A stretch of 47,258 bases of DNA, taken from assembly GCA_964552765.1 (NCBI GenBank), contig CAZKIA010000005.1, positions 1 to 47,258 on the forward strand, read 5' to 3'. Below, piece after piece: positions 33,489 to 41,779 of this stretch. This DNA comes from JAPUDQ01 sp964552765 (lineage in GTDB: Bacteria; Patescibacteriota; Saccharimonadia; Saccharimonadales; Saccharimonadaceae). Position 1 is the first letter of the stretch. Each line of letters starts with the position of its first letter. The notes under the pieces were generated by a model. It made no database searches. It was not told the origin of the DNA and was given only the letters and a program-made list of their open reading frames with translations. Made by a program: the position numbers and the translations under genes.

Positions 33489-33509
33489 ATGTCGTTATTG
33501 ATTTTCATT

Positions 33510-34190
33510 TTAGAATAATACATCTTGTATAAATTGCTGTGGCTCAAAGACTTGTTCAAATTGTCTCATGAGGCCTCGTTGTGCGAGATGTAGTAATTTT
33601 AATTCTGATTCTGGATATCGTTTTTCGTAGCGTTTTTGTAATTGTAGGTGAATAGCCTGGAGCTGATCAAGTGTAAACGTATCATAATCCTCATGCATGA
33701 TCATGCTACCTGGGCCGAGTATGTCGACGGTGACCGGTGCGGTTTTGTCGATCATGCCGACGAAACGTGATGCAGGGTCTTCGTGAAGCTGGTAGGTGCG
33801 GACGAGATCAGCAATGAATGGAGGTAGATTAGCGCATAGCCGTTCGATGGCATCATCCTCCCTTTGTTCTTTTGCTTTCAAATCTTCGTCTGAAATATTA
33901 AATGTCTGAACATCAAGGGTCTCTATCTCTATTAGTTCATGAATTATTGCCTTAAATCCAACCTCATATGGATCAAGATCGGGTCGAGTCTCGGCTGCTA
34001 TTGCGGCAGCTTGCAGGGAAACCATGAGGCTGTGTTCGCTGTCATTCTCGCGTGACTCTCTGTCGTATCGAGGTACTCGATACGTACGTGCAAGACGCAT
34101 GGCCGTATCGGCAAGTCTCATGAAAATTTCCTGGACTCGTTCGGTTTTTTGCTCAAATTCAATATTTGACTTGCAAAATTGTTCGCCCAT
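33510..34190 (-). CDS. HD-domain hydrolase (YfbR-like)
   Basis: A 226-residue protein with an HD-type metal site near residues 48-95: NDSEHSLMVSLQ supplies the first His and IIHELIEIETLDV the second; the usual His-Asp is His-Glu here, and a later Asp (MIDKTAP) could complete the site. The shape resembles the 5'-deoxynucleotidase YfbR family. A ribosome binding site AAAGG precedes the ATG. It is convergent with typA. Confidence 0.75.
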   Translation of the reverse strand: MGEQFCKSNIEFEQKTERVQEIFMRLADTAMRLARTYRVPRYDRESRENDSEHSLMVSLQAAAIAAETRPDLDPYEVGFKAIIHELIEIETLDVQTFNISDEDLKAKEQREDDAIERLCANLPPFIADLVRTYQLHEDPASRFVGMIDKTAPVTVDILGPGSMIMHEDYDTFTLDQLQAIHLQLQKRYEKRYPESELKLLHLAQRGLMRQFEQVFEPQQFIQDVLF

Positions 34191-34297
34191 ACGTATCGCC
34201 TTTCTTAATCATCAACTGATAACGATAGCAGTATATTCTGCTTAATCGCTTGAAAATAGTGAGGACAATTTGACTCAAATTGGTTTATACTAAAGAC

Positions 34298-34969
34298 ATG
34301 AAAGTAGTTGGGGGTATGCATTTTATTCGCAAGCATATTTTGCGGGTTTTGAGTCTTAATAAATGGGCGCGATTCCGTGACATGAAGCCAAAGAATGTTG
34401 ATAGTAATCTATATAATTATCACCTCAAGCAACTTATAAAAGAGGGATATATTGAGCATCATCCCACCAAAGGTTATAGGTTGAGTCCGTACGGTTTACG
34501 GTTTGTCAATCAAATCAGCATGGAAGTATTTGAGCCGCGTTGGCAACCGAAGATTATGACGGTTTTGGTGTGTCGTCGTGACGATAGTGTCCTATTATGG
34601 AAGAAATACAAGCAGCCGTATATAGGCACATGGGCACTTCCTGGCGGCAAGATGCATTATGATGATGAGTCGATCGAGGCTGCAGCAATTCGTGATATCT
34701 TGTTTTATTCTTCTCGCGTACCACAAGACCTGAGGCATGTCGGATTATTTGGCTATCGGACATTCATTAAGCAAGAATTAGTCAACTATTCTTATGCTCA
34801 TGTTTTCACTGGTACACTCAACGAACAGGATTTTATAATCGAGCGACCTGTATGGAAAGTGCTTAAAGATATACCAGATACCGATTTGTCTCCAGGAGTA
34901 AAAGATATTATAGACCTCACTACTCAGGAAAAGCATTTCTTTTTTCAGGAGAGGGATATTCACTGGTAA
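34298..34969 (+). CDS. Winged-helix/NUDIX-like protein, probably not catalytic
   Basis: A 223-residue protein with a winged-helix-like N-terminus (about 8-65, including MKPKNVDSNLYNYHLKQLIKEGYIE) followed by a NUDIX fold (about 78-200). The NUDIX box begins normally, LPGGKMHYDDESIEAAAIRD, but the two catalytic Glu that should follow are replaced (RDILFYSS), so hydrolysis is unlikely; a sensor or regulator role is inferred, as in NrtR-type repressors. The start at 34298 is chosen because TATACT ends six bases upstream. A later ATG at 34316 after GGGGG is possible. Confidence 0.72.
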   Translation: MKVVGGMHFIRKHILRVLSLNKWARFRDMKPKNVDSNLYNYHLKQLIKEGYIEHHPTKGYRLSPYGLRFVNQISMEVFEPRWQPKIMTVLVCRRDDSVLLWKKYKQPYIGTWALPGGKMHYDDESIEAAAIRDILFYSSRVPQDLRHVGLFGYRTFIKQELVNYSYAHVFTGTLNEQDFIIERPVWKVLKDIPDTDLSPGVKDIIDLTTQEKHFFFQERDIHW

Positions 34970-34971
34970 AA

Positions 34972-35002
34972 CAAAATCCCTCACATATTGCGAGGGATTT
35001 TG
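34972..35002. terminator. Bidirectional terminator
   Basis: CAAAATCCCTC and GAGGGATTTTG (34972-34982, 34992-35002) pair perfectly around a nine-base loop, between the convergent NUDIX-like and small membrane protein genes. Confidence 0.85.
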
Positions 35003-35022
35003 CTTAGGTGCAATGAAACGTG

Positions 35023-35538
35023 TTAATTAATGAGCGTCTCTTTGACACGTCGAGAGTTTCTGAAGTAAAGAGCGATCAAGGCATAGATGAGCACGGTGCC
35101 GATGATATAACCTGTAACTTCACCAGCGGGTTTCTCACTGGTGTTGATGAGAGCGGTGATCACACCATATGTTGCGGAGATTGCCAGTGAAACATAGGCT
35201 GCCATGATACCAATCTTTTTCTGCATAGCCAGAAGAACAGTTGTTGCAAGAAATGCAATGCCGATAAGGATGCCGAATAGTGTATCGATTGGTGTGTTGC
35301 TACTGGCGCTTGAGCTACTGCCTCCACCTAGAGCGCTGACGATGTTGCCTATACCTATGAGGCCAAATACCACAATCGCAAAGGCGAGCCATCCGCCAAT
35401 ACCGCGAAGTGATTGCTGAGTGACAACATATTGCACGGGCTGTCCTGCTTGTGGAGCGACTTGTGGCTCGAATGGTGCTTGTGGAGCTGCCGCCGGTGTT
35501 GGTTCGGTGGGTGGTGTTGGGGTAGGTGCGTCTGCCAT
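35023..35538 (-). CDS. Membrane protein with Pro/Ala-rich cytoplasmic N-terminus
   Basis: A 171-residue protein: 40 residues rich in Pro, Ala, Thr and Gln, then four hydrophobic segments (about 49-70, 85-105, 111-131 and 140-160) with a Gly/Ser run between the first two, and a short basic end (RNSRRVKETLIN). No family recognised; Pro-rich tails before membrane segments recur in this lineage. AAGGAA precedes the ATG by a few bases. Confidence 0.65.
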   Translation of the reverse strand: MADAPTPTPPTEPTPAAAPQAPFEPQVAPQAGQPVQYVVTQQSLRGIGGWLAFAIVVFGLIGIGNIVSALGGGSSSSASSNTPIDTLFGILIGIAFLATTVLLAMQKKIGIMAAYVSLAISATYGVITALINTSEKPAGEVTGYIIGTVLIYALIALYFRNSRRVKETLIN

Positions 35539-35606
35539 AATATTCCTTGATTATTTGTTAGTGACAGTGTAGCGCATCGTATGAGGTGTTGTCTATATAA
35601 AGAGGC

Positions 35607-36321
35607 TTACGGTTTTTCACCTGGCAAGAGTTGTGCGGGGCATCGCGCGAGAATACCAGCCATGGTATCGTATTCGGCACGAGTCACCCAAAGTTTGTAT
35701 TTGAGCTTGACAGCAATTTGGCGTGCTACGTATGGGCATCGGTACGCTTTGTTGGCAGGCAGCCACGTGGCAGCATCGCCATCACTTTTAGCTTGATTGG
35801 CATCACCCTGAACGGCTAGAAGATTAAGGGGGTCATTGGCAAATGCATATCGTTCATAGGCCGTCAAAGCCTGCGCACCTTTTTGCCAGGCATCGCTGAG
35901 CGGCACGACATGGTCGATCTGGATGTCATCGCTGGTGTCTGGCCCGCGCAGAAAAAAGAGTGTTGAGGCTGTATATGGGTCTATGAGCGTCCCACGCTGA
36001 ACTTTGCAGGTGTTCGGCACAAAAATTACATCAGTCAAATCACGTGTCAAAATATAATTGCGTACGTCGCAGTGTTCGATCTCACCCCATCCGTTACTAA
36101 AGGCGGCACGGCTATAGCCAGTCTTAGGTGCTCGACCTTTTACTTCAAGTTTCGTCAGTGCAACAGCAGCGGGTGATTCATTGACTGGTGCGTGCGTACC
36201 TGCGACNNNNNNNNNNNNNNNNNNNNNNNNNNNNNNNNNNNNNNNNNNNNNNNNNNNNNNNNNNNNNNNNNNNNGTCATAAGCCGTGCAATCCTCAAAAT
36301 CTTCTGCAAGTGTCGTTTCAT
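35607..36321 (-). CDS. Secreted HNH nuclease (DUF1524-type), interrupted by the assembly gap
   Basis: From 36206 down to 35607 the frame is open for 199 codons: LTKLEVKGRAPKTGYSRAAF, then CDVRNYILTRDL, then the HNH core DHVVPLSDAW with later NDPLNLLAV and QAKSDGD, as in secreted HNH nucleases common in Gram-positive bacteria. The frame runs into the run of N. Beyond the gap, ATG at 36321 with AAGAGG before it encodes MKRHLQKILRIARLM, a basic signal-peptide start. The two parts are most likely one gene, but with exactly 68 N they are out of frame, so the gap length is probably wrong. Confidence 0.75.
36207..36274. other. Assembly gap, 68 N
   Basis: Sixty-eight undetermined bases. They interrupt the HNH nuclease gene between its signal peptide and mature part. 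Confidence 0.99.
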
Positions 36322-36387
36322 CCCTCTTATTCCATCAGATCATGAGGTATTTGTAAAAAGCTTACGATAATTTGGTATGATAGAGGT

Positions 36388-37989
36388 ATGAAGTTTTGGC
36401 GCGATGTTAACGCAATTTACCAGATATATCCTCGTAGCTTTTATGACACAAACAGTGATGGTGTTGGTGATCTTCCAGGTATTATTGCAAAGCTTGATTA
36501 TCTTCATACGACGCTCAAGATCGATGCACTCTGGATGTCGCCAATATACTGTTCGCCCAATGCTGATTATGGCTATGATGTGTCAGACTATCGTGATATT
36601 GATCCGGTATTTGGTACGCTTGATGACTTTAAGAAACTTCTTGGGCTTTCGCATGATCGTGGCATAAAGGTGATGATGGATATTGTGCCGAATCACACAT
36701 CCGACCAGCACGCATGGTTCAAAGAATCACGAGCAAGTCGAGATAATCCCAAGCGAGATTGGTATGTGTGGCGTGATGGCAAATCTGATGGTGTACCACC
36801 AAATAACTGGCTGAGCCAATCTGGTGGCCCGGCGTGGACGCTTGATGAGACGACAGGACAATACTATCTCCATTCATTTATGTCGGAGCAACCCGATCTT
36901 AACTGGGAAAATCCCGATGTTCGTGAGGCGATGAAAGATGTGATGCGGTACTGGTACGATATGGGTGTCGATGGATTTCGTGTTGATGCGGTGTGGGGGC
37001 TATCGAAAGATCCTGGACTAGCTGATGATCCTCGTAATCCAGACTTTGAAGGTAGTCCGACTGAATACGGATATTATATTCATCGCTCATGCAAGCAAGG
37101 GCCGCATTTTCGGGAGCGCTTAGCCGAGATCACCGCTGTCGCGCAGGAATATCCTGATCGATTTGTCATATTTGAGTATTATCCTGATGACAAATTAGGT
37201 GACATTATGGAGCAGTACCGCGAGGTGTATAGCATTAATCCCGATATTGCCGCTTCATTCTTTTTTGAAGGTTTTCGTCAACCATGGAATGCAGCACAGT
37301 TTGGGACGATCTATCATGAATTCTTTGCAGGGCTTGATGTGGCCGCATTGCCAGCAAGCAGTATCAGTAATCATGATCAGCCACGTATCGCCTCACGCCT
37401 TAGCCAGGAACAGGCCAGGATTATGGCGATGATGCAGCTGTGTCTGCCAGGGCTTCCCCTCATTTATTATGGCGACGAGATTGGCATGGAAGATGTCGTC
37501 TTAACGGCCGACGAAGTACGTGATCAGTTCGATGCCAGCACAGGTACTTTTGGTGGGCGTGATCCTGAGCGTACACCGATGCAGTGGGACGATACACCCT
37601 ATGCGGGCTTTAGTACGGTCAAGCCATGGCTGCCAGTTAGCCCCAACTACAAAGAGCGCAATGTTGCTTTGCAGCTTCGCGATCAAGACTCAATACTGGC
37701 GCTTCACCAATGGCTGATTGCATTTCGATCTGATAGTGAGACAATACGACACGGATGGTTTGAGACGATTGATGTCAACAATGGCTATGTCTTTGCCTTT
37801 AAACGTAGTAGTGATACCGAGCGTTACTATATTGTGCTGAATTTTGACAATCACGAACAAAACATTCAACTGCCCGAGCCGTGCACGGTCGTTAAATCAA
37901 CGCACACCTATGATGATGTACGTATTGGTGATGATTATTCGCTCGCTTTGTATCCATATCAAGGATTAATTCTTCGCGCCAGCTTGTAA
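36388..37989 (+). CDS. GH13 alpha-glucosidase-type glycosidase
   Basis: A 533-residue cytosolic glycoside hydrolase of family 13, close to oligo-1,6-glucosidase/alpha-glucosidase. The barrel signatures are DIVPNHTSD (98-106), GFRVDAV (196-202, nucleophile Asp200), VIFEYYP (260-266, acid/base Glu263) and SNHDQPR (327-333, Asp330), followed by GDEIGM and a C-terminal beta domain. It should release glucose from short alpha-glucans, feeding glycolysis. No signal peptide. TATGAT ends six bases before the ATG, with AGAGGT between. It is divergent from the HNH nuclease. Confidence 0.93.
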   Translation: MKFWRDVNAIYQIYPRSFYDTNSDGVGDLPGIIAKLDYLHTTLKIDALWMSPIYCSPNADYGYDVSDYRDIDPVFGTLDDFKKLLGLSHDRGIKVMMDIVPNHTSDQHAWFKESRASRDNPKRDWYVWRDGKSDGVPPNNWLSQSGGPAWTLDETTGQYYLHSFMSEQPDLNWENPDVREAMKDVMRYWYDMGVDGFRVDAVWGLSKDPGLADDPRNPDFEGSPTEYGYYIHRSCKQGPHFRERLAEITAVAQEYPDRFVIFEYYPDDKLGDIMEQYREVYSINPDIAASFFFEGFRQPWNAAQFGTIYHEFFAGLDVAALPASSISNHDQPRIASRLSQEQARIMAMMQLCLPGLPLIYYGDEIGMEDVVLTADEVRDQFDASTGTFGGRDPERTPMQWDDTPYAGFSTVKPWLPVSPNYKERNVALQLRDQDSILALHQWLIAFRSDSETIRHGWFETIDVNNGYVFAFKRSSDTERYYIVLNFDNHEQNIQLPEPCTVVKSTHTYDDVRIGDDYSLALYPYQGLILRASL

Positions 37990-38075
37990 TTCACCCAGCT
38001 AGCAGATCCCACCGAGAACTATCGTTATGCAATTTTTCATAAACTTGTACCTCGGCGATCTCGCTACTGGGCTTG

Positions 38076-39242
38076 CTATTTACCATCTCCAATTTCTTCT
38101 GGCATAAATCCTTTGGGATGTTTGAAACCTGCCTCCCATTTTGTGCCTTTGCCATAGCCGAGATCACCCATCAGTTTAGTGGGCGCATTGCGCAGGTGCA
38201 GCGGTACGGCTGCATCGGGGTACTGAGAGGCGAGAGCTTTTGAAGTGTGCATTATATCAGTGACTTCACGTGATTTTTGTGATCGAGCGAGTGCGATGGC
38301 ACAGTGATAGAGATTATAATTTGCCTCGGGCAGGCCAATGCGCTCAACAGCCTGAAATGTTGCGACGGCGAGTGACAGTGCACCGTTGCCAGCTAGTCCG
38401 ATGTCTTCACTCGCAAATATTACCATGCGCCTAGCAATAAACTTTGGGTCTTCGCCGGCGTCGATCATACGTGATAGATAATACAGCGTGGCTGTTACGT
38501 CGCTCCCGCGCATACTTTTTATAAACGCCGATATGACGTCATAGTGCATATCGCCTTTTTTGTCATAGCCTGGGATGCGTTTTTGGGCAGCAGTTCGCAC
38601 GACATCAGGAGTGACTTTATCGGCGAGACTAAGGGAAACTTCTAGGTTGCCAAGTGCCAGGCGAGCATCACCGCCAGATAGTTCAGCCAGTAGATCGATT
38701 GATTTCGCTCCGACACGTTTGGCCGCTTTTTCGTGGCGGATAGCATTTTTTAAGATAGTGATTACGTCTGGTTTGCTAAGAGGCTCAAGTACCAAGACTC
38801 GTGACCGTGACAGAAGCGGGGTAATAATTTCAAAGCTAGGGTTCTCGGTTGTCGCGCCAATGAGGGTGATAAGTCCCGACTCAACATGGGGTAAAAAAGC
38901 ATCTTGTTGGGCTTTGTTAAACCGATGGATCTCGTCGACAAACAAAATCGTACGAAGCTTGAGGTTCCAGTTTTGGCGAGCATGCTCGACAACTTGTAAC
39001 ACGTCCTTTTTACCTGCAGTTACGGCACTCAATTCTACAAACTCCGCTTCAAGCTCTCGGGCAAGGATTCGTGCCAGCGTTGTCTTACCAGTACCGGGTG
39101 GCCCCCATAGTATCAGACTGGTTGGCTGCTGTGACATAACAATTTTGCGCAACAAACCCTCATCCCCCACGATAGAGGTTTGTCCGATTACATCATCGAG
39201 TGTTTGTGGTCGCATTCTCTCGGCGAGCGGCATTCTCGTCAT
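38076..39242 (-). CDS. rarA: Replication-associated recombination protein RarA (MgsA)
   Basis: A 388-residue AAA+ ATPase acting at stalled forks. Visible: LAERMRPQTLDDVIGQ, Walker A GPPGTGKTTLA, Walker B ILFVDEIHRFNK, sensor GATTENPSFE, arginine finger region LLSRSRV, and the C-terminal tetramerisation part with DVTATLYYLSRMIDAGEDP and the terminal YPDAAVPLHLRNAPTKLM. The minus-strand TATACT ends six bases before the ATG and overlaps the ddl -10 box. Confidence 0.95.
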   Translation of the reverse strand: MTRMPLAERMRPQTLDDVIGQTSIVGDEGLLRKIVMSQQPTSLILWGPPGTGKTTLARILARELEAEFVELSAVTAGKKDVLQVVEHARQNWNLKLRTILFVDEIHRFNKAQQDAFLPHVESGLITLIGATTENPSFEIITPLLSRSRVLVLEPLSKPDVITILKNAIRHEKAAKRVGAKSIDLLAELSGGDARLALGNLEVSLSLADKVTPDVVRTAAQKRIPGYDKKGDMHYDVISAFIKSMRGSDVTATLYYLSRMIDAGEDPKFIARRMVIFASEDIGLAGNGALSLAVATFQAVERIGLPEANYNLYHCAIALARSQKSREVTDIMHTSKALASQYPDAAVPLHLRNAPTKLMGDLGYGKGTKWEAGFKHPKGFMPEEIGDGK

Positions 39243-39248
39243 ATCTAT

Positions 39249-39256
39249 AGTATACT
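39249..39256. promoter_or_regulatory. Overlapping divergent -10 boxes of rarA and ddl
   Basis: AGTATACT reads TATACT on the plus strand (39251-39256) and TATACT on the minus strand (39254-39249). Each is exactly six bases from its start codon (39263 plus, 39242 minus). No -35 consensus is seen on either side. Only one polymerase can occupy it at a time. Confidence 0.7.
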
Positions 39257-39262
39257 GGAGTT

Positions 39263-40279
39263 ATGGTTAAACTATCCGTACTGCTTGTCTACGGTGGTGA
39301 ATCTTCAGAGCATGAAGTCTCTCTCAATAGTGCGCTCAATGTCTATGCGGCACTTGATAATGAAAAGTACAATGTGACACTTGCCTATATCGATCGTAAT
39401 GGCAAATGGTGGTTAACAGAAACAATTGACGGGTCGCATACTGGTCGCCCACAGTTATTTCCGGCACTTGGTCAGAGGCAGTTTGTGGCTATACCGGGTA
39501 ATACCATCGTATCTGTTGATGTTGTCCTGCCGATACTGCATGGTAAATTTGGCGAGGATGGTACGGTGCAGGGATTGTGTGCGTTGATGCACCTGCCGTG
39601 TGTGGGGCCAAGCGTGCTTGGTGCGGCGGTCACGATGGATAAAGATATGACACGACGACTCTTGCGCGAGCGTGAGATTCCTGTCGTACCGTGGCGAACA
39701 TGGCACGTTAAGGACAAGCGGCCAAAATATGCGGATATGGTTAGTGAACTCGGCCAGGTACTCTTTGTCAAACCGTCATGCGCAGGATCATCAGTTGGCG
39801 TGAGTCGGGTGACGCGCGAGTCGAGCTGGAAGGCAGCTCTCGATAAAGCGGCTCTGCATGATGATGTAGTACTGATTGAACGAGCCGTTGCAGCGCGTGA
39901 GATAGAGCTGTCGGTGCTTGGTAATCACATCATTCGTGTGTCTGGGGCAGGTGAGGTGCACCCAGGAGAAGAATTTTATAACTATGATGATAAATACAGT
40001 GAATCAAGTACATCAGTTATCAGCGTGCCGGCAGATTTACCTGATGATATGGTGGCCATATTGCAACAGTATGCCGTAGCTGCCTATGCGGCGACAGGAT
40101 GTAAAGGTATGGCGCGGATTGACTTCTTTGTTGATGAAAATAACCAAATTTATCTTAACGAAATCAACAGCATCCCAGGCTTTACTAATATCAGTATGTA
40201 TTCAAAATTATGGCAGGTCGAAGGTATGAAGTATCCAGAATTGCTTGATCAGCTGATCTCGCTCGCACGTGAGAAATAG
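39263..40279 (+). CDS. ddl: D-alanine--D-alanine ligase
   Basis: Makes the D-Ala-D-Ala end of the peptidoglycan precursor. The 338 residues show VYGGESSEHEVSLNSA, HGKFGEDGTVQGL, GAAVTMDKDMTRRLL, VKPSCAGSSVGVSRV, an EIELSVLG segment, ARIDFFVDENNQIYLNEINSIPGFT. Length is normal for a cytosolic ATP-grasp Ddl. With the CHAP hydrolase it shows that the cell keeps a peptidoglycan wall. TATACT is six bases before the ATG. Confidence 0.96.
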   Translation: MVKLSVLLVYGGESSEHEVSLNSALNVYAALDNEKYNVTLAYIDRNGKWWLTETIDGSHTGRPQLFPALGQRQFVAIPGNTIVSVDVVLPILHGKFGEDGTVQGLCALMHLPCVGPSVLGAAVTMDKDMTRRLLREREIPVVPWRTWHVKDKRPKYADMVSELGQVLFVKPSCAGSSVGVSRVTRESSWKAALDKAALHDDVVLIERAVAAREIELSVLGNHIIRVSGAGEVHPGEEFYNYDDKYSESSTSVISVPADLPDDMVAILQQYAVAAYAATGCKGMARIDFFVDENNQIYLNEINSIPGFTNISMYSKLWQVEGMKYPELLDQLISLAREK

Positions 40280-40333
40280 CGTATAATTAGTAAACAGTAA
40301 TGAGTAAATGGTAATTAGGTAAGGGGAGAGGAC

Positions 40334-41086
40334 ATGGAAGGATTTGTTGGGTTCTGGGTTGTTGTCGCACTTATAGTGGCCTTTTCAAGCATTCGAATTA
40401 TTGATCAGTACGAGCGTGGTGTTGTGCTGACGCTCGGGCGGTTTACCGGTACGCGCGACCCTGGCCTTCGTTTTGTCGTGCCGATTGTCCAAAAGATGAT
40501 TAAGGTTGATGTGCGTAGTACGCCGATTGATGTGCCAAAGCAAGAAGTTATCACCAAAGACAATGTGACAGTGGGCGTCGATGCGGTGGTGTATTTCCGC
40601 GTGATTGATGCGCCCAAGGCGGTGCTTGAGACGACGAATTATATCTACGCAACCAGCCAGTTTGCTCAGGCTGCTTTGCGTGACGTCACGGGAAATGTCG
40701 ACATGGACGAATTGCTGAGCAAGCGCGAGCAGATCAGTGAACAGATCAAAGCGATTGTCGATGCCGAAACTGACAAATGGGGTATTGATGTTGAGAATGT
40801 CAAAGTGCAAAACATTGAGTTACCACAAGACATGAAGCGCGCCATGGCCAAGCAAGCCGAAGCCGAGCGTGAACGCCGCGCTGTTATCATCACAGCCGAG
40901 GGTGAGAAATCTGCTGCTGCAGCGGTCGCTGATGCCGCCACCATGCTTAGTAAGGTTCCTGGTGGTATCAACATTCGTACACTCCAAACGATTGAGAAAA
41001 TATCTGTTGAGCCGAGTCAGAAAACACTGATAGTTTTACCGTCAGAACTCACTAACCTTCATAATCTTTTTGGACAATCAAAATAG
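40334..41086 (+). CDS. SPFH/band-7 (slipin-type) membrane protein
   Basis: A 250-residue stomatin/slipin relative: one N-terminal hydrophobic segment (about 3-20), the SPFH domain (IIDQYERGVVLTLGRFTGTRDPGL, then VPKQEVITKDNVTVGVDAVVYFRV, then RDVTGNVDMDELLSKRE), a coiled coil rich in Ala and Glu (about 168-205, KQAEAERERRAVIITAEGE). Such proteins form large membrane rings that organise proteases and lipids. No NfeD partner is adjacent. GGGGAGAGG precedes the ATG; TATAAT near 40282 gives a leader of about 45 bases. Confidence 0.93.
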   Translation: MEGFVGFWVVVALIVAFSSIRIIDQYERGVVLTLGRFTGTRDPGLRFVVPIVQKMIKVDVRSTPIDVPKQEVITKDNVTVGVDAVVYFRVIDAPKAVLETTNYIYATSQFAQAALRDVTGNVDMDELLSKREQISEQIKAIVDAETDKWGIDVENVKVQNIELPQDMKRAMAKQAEAERERRAVIITAEGEKSAAAAVADAATMLSKVPGGINIRTLQTIEKISVEPSQKTLIVLPSELTNLHNLFGQSK

Positions 41087-41142
41087 TCAATGATAAGATT
41101 GATAGGTGTAAAAAATAATTAAGTGACCGTATCGGAGGAATA

Positions 41143-41772
41143 ATGAACGATCAGCCACAAGATGAAAACTTACAACCAACGTCTACTAGCTCCTCTAGTA
41201 CGCCGCACAGTACAGACAATAAAAATTTGTTAATCAAGATAGCGATCGGCTTAGGCCTGCTTTTCATAATTTTGATCGGACTTGTTGCCAGTCTTTTGCT
41301 CAAAGGCAACAACGAGGCATCGACCAACACAACATCAAACACCCCATCAAGTAAACAGAGTAGTAATGAAAACACAGGATCATCGACCAAAAAAGTGGTT
41401 CGTACGTATGCGTCAGCAGATGATAAATTAGATATTCTCATATATGAGCCGCGACAGACAGGTACGAATACGACAATTGATTTTGGTATCCGTAATAAAT
41501 GTGCAGGCTGCCGTGATACGGTGTATACCGGTTCAGTGTTGTCATCATTTGACAGCAGGACAAGTTCATATCTGCTTGATGAAAATGCAGGTAAAAAGTA
41601 CAGCACGATCACCGATCAGGATGATAAAGTACTGGCATCACCTTCATGCAGTAAGTGGTTGAAGTCTGATGAGACGCTTGATTGTTTCGTAGCATTTTCA
41701 AAAGTTCCATCAGGTACGACCGTTAGCTGGGTATTTGGATCGACGCGAATAGATAATATAAAAATCAAGTAA
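41143..41772 (+). CDS. Membrane-anchored protein, unknown
   Basis: A 209-residue protein: a Ser/Thr/Gln-rich N-terminus (1-28), one hydrophobic segment (about 31-52, IKIAIGLGLLFIILIGLVASLLL), a Ser/Asn/Thr linker to about 85, and an outer beta-rich domain with Cys residues (NKCAGC, SPSCSKW, LDCF) that could form disulfides. No family recognised. GGAGG precedes the ATG. It is followed seven bases later by the vWA gene, which has the same topology, so the two are probably cotranscribed. Confidence 0.7.
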   Translation: MNDQPQDENLQPTSTSSSSTPHSTDNKNLLIKIAIGLGLLFIILIGLVASLLLKGNNEASTNTTSNTPSSKQSSNENTGSSTKKVVRTYASADDKLDILIYEPRQTGTNTTIDFGIRNKCAGCRDTVYTGSVLSSFDSRTSSYLLDENAGKKYSTITDQDDKVLASPSCSKWLKSDETLDCFVAFSKVPSGTTVSWVFGSTRIDNIKIK

Positions 41773-41779
41773 TACTAGT

